A stretch of DNA of 7,655 nucleotides from an uncultured Collinsella sp. Its GTDB lineage: Bacteria > Actinomycetota > Coriobacteriia > Coriobacteriales > Coriobacteriaceae. The stretch lies in contig CAUFRO010000060.1 in assembly GCA_959027945.1 (NCBI GenBank), forward strand, positions 1-7,655. The letters run 5' to 3'. The notes below the pieces were generated by a model. The model did not search any database. It worked only from the letters and a program-made list of their open reading frames with translations, and was not told the DNA's origin. Made by a program: the position numbers and the translations under genes. Below are positions 1-5,597 of this stretch, piece after piece. Positions within the stretch are counted from its first letter, which is position 1, and each line of letters begins with the position of its first letter.

Positions 1-1787
1 TGCGTGTACATCTCGGAGCGTGTGATGAAGATTCCCCATGACCCCGGCTCCTTGCCGTCAACGAGCAGATTGTCGAGCAAAGTGTATTTAATGCTCTCGT
101 CTGCCTCGGTCGTATCCATCCCCTGTTTGTAATTAACGAGCAGGCTACTGGAATACGGCTGCAGATTAAGTTGGGACAACAGCTCGTCGGCAACGACGAC
201 GGTACCCGGATTACTGCCCATCGCCGAGTTGGCGATGGCCGCCGTGTCCTTGTCCGACTTATCGGTTGCGGGCTTGAGCTCATGCCCGCCCAAGGTGAGG
301 GTATGGCCGCCGGCCATGTACTTGGTGTACAGGTCGCCCAGCCCACCGCCCATATCACACGTAAGCAGGTACTGGTCGCGGCCAATGCTCACCGGCTCCT
401 CGCCCATCATCTGGCGCAGTTTGTTGTACTGGCTCGCCGGCGTCACAAACAGACCCATCGTATCGGCATTGCTACCCCCGAGCGCCTTGGGGAGCTTTTC
501 GCCCATGGTCTTGCACATCTCACCCGCAGACACCGAAGGATTCGAACCGCCAAACGGGTAACTCAGATACGAATCGATCTGAACATGCTCACCGGCAACA
601 TCGGCGATATTGACCTTCTTGCCGGTCTCGTCGTTGTTGTCCGCCGACTTGCCCTTGCCGTGCCATGCGGAGTACAAATCGACCGTTGTATCGGCTAGCA
701 CCATGCGGTCGGCTTCAGACGGATTGACATATTCTTTGTAGTAGTCGAGCGTATCGGGCGTGTAATAGACATACGTCTGAGACACGTCAACAGGGTTATA
801 GCGCTCCAGGTTTTCGTTCATCACATTGGCAATCGACATACCGCACGTCACCGAGGTGATGGCCAAAAACAGGAGCATCGCGATGACGCCCATCGAAAAG
901 CACACCGTGTTGACCTTGGCCGCAAGCTGGCGCACGGTAAACATGTTGAGGCCGCGCCAATACACGCTGCGCAGGCTCTGCAGCAGCTTGATGAGCATGC
1001 CCGAGAGTCCCCAGAACAGGGCAAAGGTGCCCACGGTAACCATAGCGGTCGTAATACCAAACTGGTTCATGGCCTCTTGCAGCTTGCTGTCCGTCGCGGT
1101 TAGCGGGAACCCATCACGTAGCAGACGGTAATAGGCCACGCCCACAAGCACCACGCCCACGGCAAAGATGGCAATCGCGATCCAGGGGTTGCGTGTCTTG
1201 ATGCTCTCGTTGCGACGCTCGGCACCCATAAGCTCGATGAGTTTGGTACGACGCACGGCGCGAAGGTTCAGCAGTAGCGTGAGCACAAACATTACGAGCA
1301 TGCAGGCAAGGGTCAGATTGAACGCATGCACCGAGAAAAAGAAGTGGAAATTGGCAATCTGTGTCTTAAAGAGCGAGGCCGTAAAGAACGTCATGAGCTG
1401 GGAGAGTCCCATACCCAGCACAATGCCGGCGACAAAGGCCACGACCGAGACGATCACGGTCTCGAGCGCCATGATCGTGGCGACGCGCCCGCGCCCCATG
1501 CCGAGCACCTGGTACAGGCCAAACTCCTTCTTGCGGCGTTTCATGATGAAGTTATTGGCATACACCATCAAAAAGGCCATGACACCGGCCAAAAAGTACG
1601 TCAGGTCGCCGAGCATGCTGCCCATAACCTGCGCCAAGCCCTCTTCATCGATGCCGGCGATGTCGACCTGCATCGAGATGGTGTTAAAGGCATAGAAGAC
1701 CGTGACGCCCAGGGTGAGCGTCAAAAGGTAGACGAGGTAGTCGCGGCCGGCGCGGCGGACGTTGCCCCAAGCGAGTTTACAGAGCAT
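1..1787 (-). CDS. BceB-like FtsX-family ABC transporter permease, C-terminus cut by window edge
   Basis: Membrane subunit of an ABC transporter of the BceAB type, a family that detects and detoxifies peptide antibiotics acting on the cell envelope. My translation of the minus strand stays open for 595 codons to the left edge, so the end lies outside. Seven hydrophobic segments are visible at about residues 17-37, 58-78, 105-128, 152-175, 200-221, 245-270 and 292-316. After segment 2 comes the charged motif RRKKEFGLYQVLGM (84-97), typical of BceB and FtsX permeases. From about residue 317 to 595 the protein is hydrophilic, matching the large extracellular domain that BceB carries between its seventh and eighth membrane segments; the last three segments are therefore expected beyond the edge. 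The ATG at 1787 lies inside the end of the ATPase gene (11-bp overlap) behind GGTGAGGG, which points to coupled translation. The family call is good; the specific peptide substrate cannot be read. Confidence 0.88.
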   Translation of the reverse strand, partial: MLCKLAWGNVRRAGRDYLVYLLTLTLGVTVFYAFNTISMQVDIAGIDEEGLAQVMGSMLGDLTYFLAGVMAFLMVYANNFIMKRRKKEFGLYQVLGMGRGRVATIMALETVIVSVVAFVAGIVLGMGLSQLMTFFTASLFKTQIANFHFFFSVHAFNLTLACMLVMFVLTLLLNLRAVRRTKLIELMGAERRNESIKTRNPWIAIAIFAVGVVLVGVAYYRLLRDGFPLTATDSKLQEAMNQFGITTAMVTVGTFALFWGLSGMLIKLLQSLRSVYWRGLNMFTVRQLAAKVNTVCFSMGVIAMLLFLAITSVTCGMSIANVMNENLERYNPVDVSQTYVYYTPDTLDYYKEYVNPSEADRMVLADTTVDLYSAWHGKGKSADNNDETGKKVNIADVAGEHVQIDSYLSYPFGGSNPSVSAGEMCKTMGEKLPKALGGSNADTMGLFVTPASQYNKLRQMMGEEPVSIGRDQYLLTCDMGGGLGDLYTKYMAGGHTLTLGGHELKPATDKSDKDTAAIANSAMGSNPGTVVVADELLSQLNLQPYSSSLLVNYKQGMDTTEADESIKYTLLDNLLVDGKEPGSWGIFITRSEMYT

Positions 1788-2562
1788 CGGAGCCCTCACC
1801 GCCCATCATGGCAACGACCTCCATAATGCGGTCGAAGAACTCTCGGCGGTCGGTGTCGCCGCGGCGCAGCTCGGTGAAGATCTTGCCGTCGCGGATAAAC
1901 AGCACACGGCTCGTGTAGCTGGCGGCAAAGCTGTCGTGCGTGACCATGAGCACGGTGGCGCGCAGGCGGCGGTTGAGGGCCTCTAGGCTCTCGAGCAACA
2001 GGCGGGCGCTTTTGGAGTCGAGGGCGCCGGTAGGCTCGTCGGCCATGATCATGGTGGGGTCGGTGACGAGCGCGCGAGCCGCGGCAACGCGCTGCTGCTG
2101 GCCGCCGGACATCTGGTAGGGATACTTGTCGAGCACCTGACTGATGGACAGGCGCGCTGCCACATCCTGCACGCGGGTCGAGATCTCTGCCGAGTTTGTG
2201 CGGGCAATGGTGAGCGGCAGGGCGATGTTCTCGCGTGCCGTGAGCGTATCGAGCAGGTTGGAGTCCTGGAAGATAAAGCCCAGCTCCTCGCGGCGGAACT
2301 GCGAAAGCTTAGCCTGCTTCATGCGTGTTACGTTCTGCCCGTTGATGCGGATCGTGCCGCTCGTGGCGCTATCGATGGTCGACACGCAGTTGAGCAACGT
2401 CGACTTGCCCGAGCCCGAAGCGCCCATGATGCCAACAAATTCACCGCGGTTGACGGTAAAGCTGACGTCGTTGAGCGCACGGGTCACGTTGCCCAGCGCT
2501 CCATATACCTTTTCGAGATGCGCGACCTCCAGTACCGGGGTCGCCATGTGCGTGGTTTGCAT
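1777..2562 (-). CDS. BceA-like ABC transporter ATP-binding protein
   Basis: Cytoplasmic ATPase subunit, 261 aa, of the transporter whose permease follows directly. All nucleotide-binding motifs are present: Walker A GASGSGKST (47-55), Q-loop with Gln99 in FIFQDSNLLD, signature SGGQQ (152-156), Walker B MIMADEP (171-177) with catalytic Glu176, D-loop GALD (179-182) and switch His209. The FRRxxLGFIFQ and NLLDTLT wording is characteristic of the BceA/MacB/LolD branch, where the ATPase pairs with an FtsX-like permease. The start at 2562 follows AAAGGA by 6 bases; a second Met at residue 6 is possible but is not better placed. No sensor kinase or response regulator, the usual partner of Bce transporters, is in the window; it could lie beyond the left edge. 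The role in peptide resistance is inferred from the family. Confidence 0.92.
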   Translation of the reverse strand: MQTTHMATPVLEVAHLEKVYGALGNVTRALNDVSFTVNRGEFVGIMGASGSGKSTLLNCVSTIDSATSGTIRINGQNVTRMKQAKLSQFRREELGFIFQDSNLLDTLTARENIALPLTIARTNSAEISTRVQDVAARLSISQVLDKYPYQMSGGQQQRVAAARALVTDPTMIMADEPTGALDSKSARLLLESLEALNRRLRATVLMVTHDSFAASYTSRVLFIRDGKIFTELRRGDTDRREFFDRIMEVVAMMGGEGSDAL

Positions 2563-2572
2563 ACCGAGTCCT

Positions 2573-2610
2573 TTCTTGCGATTAGTCTACGGCATCTATA
2601 GTCGCAAGAA
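2573..2610 (-). promoter_or_regulatory. Perfect 9-bp inverted repeat in the leader of the ABC operon
   Basis: TTCTTGCGA (2573-2581) and TCGCAAGAA (2602-2610) are exact reverse complements separated by 20 bases. The gene-proximal arm overlaps the ribosome binding site AAAGGA (2569-2574) of the ATPase gene. It could be an operator for the regulator of the transporter, or an RNA hairpin that hides the ribosome binding site. A chance match of this size is possible in a window this long; its position is what makes it interesting. I could not place a convincing -35/-10 pair here. Confidence 0.35.
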
Positions 2611-2641
2611 GACGAGTCGGCTACCATCGATATGGCTTACG

Positions 2642-2667
2642 CTTGCCTTACCGTTGTGTAAGGTAGG
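2642..2667 (+). other. Possible leader hairpin of the Nudix-Vsr gene
   Basis: CCTTAC (2646-2651) pairs with GTAAGG (2658-2663) around a 6-base loop, and in plus-strand RNA the stem can extend to 10 pairs (2642-2651 with 2658-2667) including two G-U pairs. A second small stem, GGCAG (2667-2671) with CTGCC (2677-2681), follows at once and shares one base with the first. There is no U-run, so this is not a terminator. Whether it is in a transcript depends on an unseen promoter. Confidence 0.3.
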
Positions 2668-2695
2668 GCAGCCAGCCTGCCGCGTGTTGATATTG

Positions 2696-2703
2696 AGAGA
2701 GGA
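2696..2703 (+). promoter_or_regulatory. Ribosome binding site that selects a TTG start
   Basis: AGAGAGGA ends 6 bases before the TTG at 2710. No ATG or GTG lies between it and the conserved first strand of the Nudix domain (KTVHVAAGII), so TTG is the only start that gives a complete domain. Confidence 0.7.
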
Positions 2704-2709
2704 CTCCTG

Positions 2710-3699
2710 TTGAAGACTGTTCATGTTGCCGCTGGGATCATTCGCAAGGATGGATCTGACGAGCTGCTTGCCGTGCAGCGCGGCTATGGCAACATGCAGG
2801 GACTTTGGGAGTTTCCCGGTGGCAAGCTCATGCGCGGCGAGTCGCCCGAGGACGCCGTACGCCGCGAGCTCATGGAAGAGCTGCAGGTCAAAGTCACCAA
2901 CCTGCGCGATTTCTTCACCGTCGAGTATGACTACCCCGATTTCCATCTCTCCATGGAGTGCTACTACTGCTCGCTGGTCAAAGAGTCTGGCGAGCCTCAG
3001 AAGCACGACCGCCAGCTCGATATCCGCTGGATTCCGCGCACCTCGCTTGCCACGGTGGAATGGATGCCCGCCGACAAGGGGCTTATCGATGCCCTGATTG
3101 AGCTGAAGGAAGACCGACTTAAGGTCAACAGCACTGCCAAAGATGCCGAGGCCGCCACGACCGAACGCCCCGTCGCCAAGCCCAAGCGCGCACCTAAGCG
3201 CCGCAGCAAAAAGCGCCCCAAGCCCGGCCTGCTGGACGGCATCGACACCTCGGACCTCTCCGCCGACGAGCGTGAGCTCGTGCGCCGTCGCGCCGCCATC
3301 AAAAAATCCATGAAGGGCAACAAGCGTGCGAACACCAAACCCGAGCTGCTCGTTCGCCAGCGCCTGCGCGCCGCAGGCCTTACGGGATACCGTCTGGAAT
3401 GGAAGGTGCCCGGAAAGCCCGACATCGCCTTTCCCGGGCGCAAGATCGCCATCTTCGTCAACGGCTGCTTTTGGCACCGCTGCCCCAAGTGCAATCCGAG
3501 CCAGCCCAAGCGCAACGTTGAGTTTTGGGAGGCAAAGTTCCGTCGCAACGTCGAGCGCGACCGTGCTGCTGTGACAGCACTCACTCAAATGGGCTGGACA
3601 CCCATAACCATCTGGGAATGCGAGCTCAAAAAAGACCGCATCGACGCCACGATGGAAAAAGTCATCGAGCAGGTGCGCGCCGCAGAGCCGCAGCGCTAG
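2710..3699 (+). CDS. Nudix hydrolase fused to Vsr-type mismatch endonuclease
   Basis: One 329-aa frame with two enzymatic domains. Residues 1 to about 135 are a MutT/NudG-like Nudix hydrolase. The Nudix box runs 38-60 (G38, E44, R52-E53-L54, E56-E57), with Gln59 where the consensus has Gly. Such enzymes hydrolyse damaged or non-standard nucleoside triphosphates such as 8-oxo-dGTP. Residues 136-190 form a Lys/Arg/Pro/Ala-rich linker. Residues 191-329 match Vsr, which nicks 5' of the T in T:G mismatches left by deaminated 5-methylcytosine. By alignment to E. coli Vsr from memory, Glu212, Asp238 (PGKPD), His256 (GCFWH) and Asp284 (ERDR) fill catalytic or metal positions; Cys253, Cys258, Cys261 and Cys304 (WECEL) fit the zinc site, with Cys258 in place of a His. 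Asn251 stands at the E. coli His64 position. Both domains look intact, so this is a fusion, not a relic. Stand-alone Vsr is about 135-155 aa and usually sits beside a Dcm-type methylase; none is seen here. Confidence 0.88.
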   Translation: MKTVHVAAGIIRKDGSDELLAVQRGYGNMQGLWEFPGGKLMRGESPEDAVRRELMEELQVKVTNLRDFFTVEYDYPDFHLSMECYYCSLVKESGEPQKHDRQLDIRWIPRTSLATVEWMPADKGLIDALIELKEDRLKVNSTAKDAEAATTERPVAKPKRAPKRRSKKRPKPGLLDGIDTSDLSADERELVRRRAAIKKSMKGNKRANTKPELLVRQRLRAAGLTGYRLEWKVPGKPDIAFPGRKIAIFVNGCFWHRCPKCNPSQPKRNVEFWEAKFRRNVERDRAAVTALTQMGWTPITIWECELKKDRIDATMEKVIEQVRAAEPQR

Positions 3700-3953
3700 G
3701 AACGAGCCGCCCACACGTCCCACACAGGCGAGCCACATCCGCGCCACAAACCTTAGAAAGCCCTTAAGCTCAAAACCTTTCAAGAGTGTTACTCGATACT
3801 TCTGACCTGCAGTTTCATCGTAAAACCAAACCAGGTTAAGCCTTTCTTTAGCGCTTCTTTGCAGCAGCCGCGGCATAATACTGCCAGCGCACGGGACCTA
3901 GCAGCATACCCCGAGCGCAATCTTTTGGTGGACATCGAGGAGGCCGCATAAGC
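3700..3953. other. Intergenic stretch, no supported feature
   Basis: GC is visibly lower than in the flanking genes. I find no clear terminator for the Nudix-Vsr gene and no tRNA fold. CATAAT at 3874-3879 resembles a -10 box but has no -35 box at a normal distance. A frame on the plus strand stays open to a stop at 3949-3951 and ends LLVDIEEAA, but it has no ATG or GTG with a ribosome binding site, so I do not call a gene. Confidence 0.4.
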
Positions 3954-4163
3954 ATGCATTCTTCCAATGACGCAGCACAGCAGCCATCCCTTAATCATGC
4001 AAACCTTTTCTCCTTCCCCCCGACACAGAGAAACGGCCTCCTCGACTCCCCCACCACAAAAGCAAAACGCTCAACCGATCAGAATCTCAACCTGCGAGCA
4101 TCCTTCGAAAAACTCCAAGCCTCACTAGACCAGGCATTCCCCAACCAAGCCCGGGCATACTAA
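3954..4163 (+). CDS. Possible small hypothetical protein, 69 aa
   Basis: I do not recognise this protein. The argument for it is an ATG 10 bases after GAGGAGG (3937-3943), a good if slightly distant ribosome binding site, followed by 69 codons. The argument against is composition: it is rich in Asn, Gln, Ser and Pro, uses AGA, CGA, CTA and many A-ending codons unlike its neighbours, and has no signal peptide, membrane segment or known motif. The last 25 residues (LRASFEKLQASLDQAF and on) could form an amphipathic helix. It stands alone between the Nudix-Vsr gene and the palindrome at 4247-4371. It may be a real accessory gene, a degraded remnant, or chance. Confidence 0.33.
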   Translation: MHSSNDAAQQPSLNHANLFSFPPTQRNGLLDSPTTKAKRSTDQNLNLRASFEKLQASLDQAFPNQARAY

Positions 4164-4181
4164 TCCCCCATCAGCAAAGAA

Positions 4182-4215
4182 GCCCTAACGCCCCACCCAT
4201 TTCCGCCCTAACGCC
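4182..4215. repeat. Pair of 11-bp direct repeats
   Basis: GCCCTAACGCC occurs at 4182-4192 and again at 4205-4215, a 23-bp period, just before the long palindrome. The function is unknown; it could be a slipped duplication. Confidence 0.4.
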
Positions 4216-4246
4216 ACAAGGGCGACGACCTCGAGTAGGTCAACTT

Positions 4247-4371
4247 GGGAGGGACGAGGGCTTAGTCCCCCAATCTTTCCGCAGGGGGCAAAAAGCCTCG
4301 CCGCACGAAGTGCGCAGCGAGGCTTTTTGCATGCCCGAGGACGATTGGGGAACTAAGCCCTCGTCCCTCCC
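4247..4371. repeat. 125-nt near-perfect palindrome enclosing a terminator
   Basis: The outer arms 4247-4266 and 4352-4371 are complementary over 20 of 20 bases (GGGAGGGACGAGGGCTTAGT on the left). After one mismatch, 8 more pairs follow (4268-4275 with 4343-4350). An imperfect internal loop then leads to a perfect 14-bp inner stem. This is much longer than a simple terminator needs to be and looks like a palindromic repeat element, for example a small non-autonomous mobile or REP-like unit, inserted between the small frame and the aldolase gene. I see no flanking target-site duplication. It lies in non-coding DNA downstream of the aldolase gene. Confidence 0.75.
4288..4330 (-). terminator. Terminator core, probably bidirectional
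   Basis: GCAAAAAGCCTCGC (4288-4301) pairs perfectly with GCGAGGCTTTTTGC (4317-4330), capped by CGCAC-GAA-GTGCG with a 2-base bulge. Both strands read a GC-rich stem followed by five T, so it can stop the aldolase transcript (ends at 4405) and anything arriving from the left. The T-run is short and lies within the stem, so efficiency is uncertain. Confidence 0.65.
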
Positions 4372-4404
4372 CGGGATATGTAGCGAGTCGGAGTACCCTT
4401 GCTG

Positions 4405-5262
4405 TTACTCTGCTTTGCCCACAGAGTTGAGGTTGGTCATGCGGATCTTAACCAGCTCGGTGATCTCACGCATGCCCTCCTTGGCCGGCTTCTTGGGATC
4501 GAAGCAGGCAGGGTTCTCGGCCATGTAGGCCATGAAGCCCTTGGTGTAGGCCTGACGCAGCTCGGTGGCGTAGTTGACCTTGCAGATGCCGTTCTTCACG
4601 GCCTCGGCGACCTGCTCATCGGGCACACCGGAAGTGCCGTGCAGAACCAGCGGCACGTCGACGGCGTCGCGGATGGCCTTGACCACGGACTGCTCGATGT
4701 GAGGATCGCTCGTGTACACGCCGTGGCTGGTGCCAACGCCAATGGCCAGCGAGGTGCAGCCGGTGCGCTCGACGAACTCCTTGGCCTCGGCCGGATCGGT
4801 GTAGGGGCTCTCGCCCTCAACCGCGGGACCGTCGTCCTCCTTGCCGCCAACCTTGCCAAGCTCGGCCTCGACGGGCACACCCATGGCGCGGCCAGCGTCG
4901 GCGACGGACTTGGTCAGGGCGATGTTGTCCTCGAAGGACTCGTGCGAACCGTCGATCATGACAGAGGTGTAGCCAGTGCGGAAAGCCTGCATGCAGCGGT
5001 CATAGCCATCGCCGTGATCGAGGTGCAGAGCGACGGGCACGGAAGCGCGCTCGGCGGCAGCCTTGACCATGCCGTAGAAGTAGTCCAGACCAGCGGTCTT
5101 GATGGTGCCCGGGGTGGTCTGCATGATGACGGGGGACTTGGTCTCCTCGGCAGCGGCCAGAACGGCCATAACAAACTCGAGGTTCTCGACGTTGAACGCG
5201 CCAACGGCGTAATGGCCGGCCTGAGCGTCCTTGAGCATCTTTTCGGTGGTAACAAGTGCCAT
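4405..5262 (-). CDS. Class II ketose-bisphosphate aldolase (fructose- or tagatose-1,6-bisphosphate)
   Basis: Cytosolic zinc enzyme that reversibly splits a ketose 1,6-bisphosphate into dihydroxyacetone phosphate and glyceraldehyde 3-phosphate. The 285 aa match the normal length of the FbaA/GatY/KbaY family. Asp82 and His83 (HLDHG) are the catalytic Asp and first zinc ligand; His180 (GTSHG) and His208 (LHGTSG) complete the zinc site. Phosphate- and substrate-binding signatures EAELG (132-136) and KVNYATEL (228-235) are present. The frame is open back to an ATG at 5403, but the start at 5262 is chosen because GGAGAGGAG stands 9 bases ahead and the protein then begins exactly where the family does. 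The HGTSGVP and KVNxATEL wording leans towards the tagatose-type GatY/KbaY branch, whereas FbaA proteins typically read HGGTG and NVNTE. A divergent DeoR-type regulator adds to that lean. The main glycolytic role cannot be excluded. Confidence 0.93.
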   Translation of the reverse strand: MALVTTEKMLKDAQAGHYAVGAFNVENLEFVMAVLAAAEETKSPVIMQTTPGTIKTAGLDYFYGMVKAAAERASVPVALHLDHGDGYDRCMQAFRTGYTSVMIDGSHESFEDNIALTKSVADAGRAMGVPVEAELGKVGGKEDDGPAVEGESPYTDPAEAKEFVERTGCTSLAIGVGTSHGVYTSDPHIEQSVVKAIRDAVDVPLVLHGTSGVPDEQVAEAVKNGICKVNYATELRQAYTKGFMAYMAENPACFDPKKPAKEGMREITELVKIRMTNLNSVGKAE

Positions 5263-5271
5263 GAGCGTTTG

Positions 5272-5280
5272 CTCCTCTCC
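5272..5280 (-). promoter_or_regulatory. Ribosome binding site that fixes the aldolase start
   Basis: GGAGAGGAG on the minus strand, 9 bases before the ATG at 5262. It rules out the upstream in-frame ATG at 5403, which would add 47 residues with no counterpart in the family. Confidence 0.75.
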
Positions 5281-5535
5281 CTCGCCCGCATCTGGACATC
5301 GGGCGTACGTGTCCGCAAGACGTTTTACCTTGCGTTTTGCTGCGTCCATTGTATGAAATTCAGCGGCTTTGCATGTGCGAGATATTGAGCCCATGCAGGT
5401 CAATACAGTCGTTTTTGAAAAGTAAACGGAAGGAATTGGAGCCGAGTGGGCGTATTCGATATTGAATTTTGGGCGTTCAGCGTCTTTCTTTTATAGAAAA
5501 GATAAGTAATCGAAAGGCGTTTTCTTACTCAAAAA

Positions 5536-5555
5536 GAAAATGAACGAAAATAGAC
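5536..5555. promoter_or_regulatory. Tandem 10-bp repeats, candidate DeoR-family operator
   Basis: GAAAATGAAC and GAAAATAGAC stand head to tail and agree at 8 of 10 bases, a spacing of one helical turn. On the minus strand they read as TTTTC-rich units, like the iterated TTTCRTTT-type sites described for AgaR-like DeoR regulators. Further GAAA units occur at 5417, 5496 and 5512. The site lies 42 bases before the regulator gene. Assignment as its operator is inference. Confidence 0.45.
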
Positions 5556-5597
5556 TCAACACAATTCCTGCAAATTTCGGTTGAGAATGGAGCAGCT

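Larger units (their letters stand above)
5263..5597. promoter_or_regulatory. Shared control region between the aldolase and DeoR-type genes
   Basis: This 335-bp divergent gap must hold the promoters of both genes. The half nearer the regulator (about 5410-5580) is strikingly AT-rich with several GAAAA runs. Weak promoter candidates only: TTGGGC (5469-5474) with TATAGA (5492-5497), 17 bases apart, for the plus strand. On the minus strand TATAAA within the same T/A-rich patch could be a -10 box, but no good -35 box fits. A 6-bp inverted repeat, CTCAAC (5555-5560) and GTTGAG (5580-5585), lies just ahead of the regulator. Confidence 0.5.

Noticed and set aside
2596..3876. 426-codon open frame on the minus strand opposite the Nudix-Vsr gene
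   Set aside because: It is a mirror of the GC-rich codon pattern of the real gene; its product has no motif, while the opposite strand encodes two recognisable enzymes.
3862..3881. CAGCAGCCGCGG followed by TAATAC, like the universal 530-loop string of 16S rRNA
   Set aside because: There is a 2-base insertion in the middle and no other rRNA sequence on either side, so it is almost certainly chance.
3859..3951. Short frame from TTG ending LLVDIEEAA before the 69-aa frame
   Set aside because: No ribosome binding site and only 30 codons; mentioned as a possible remnant but not called.
4399..5388. 329-codon open frame on the plus strand opposite the aldolase
   Set aside because: Low-complexity Gly/Leu/His/Val product typical of antisense shadows; the minus strand carries the conserved aldolase.
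5263..5403. N-terminal extension of the aldolase by 47 residues to an ATG at 5403
   Set aside because: The family starts at the internal Met; a good ribosome binding site precedes 5262, and the extension has no domain and overlaps the control region.
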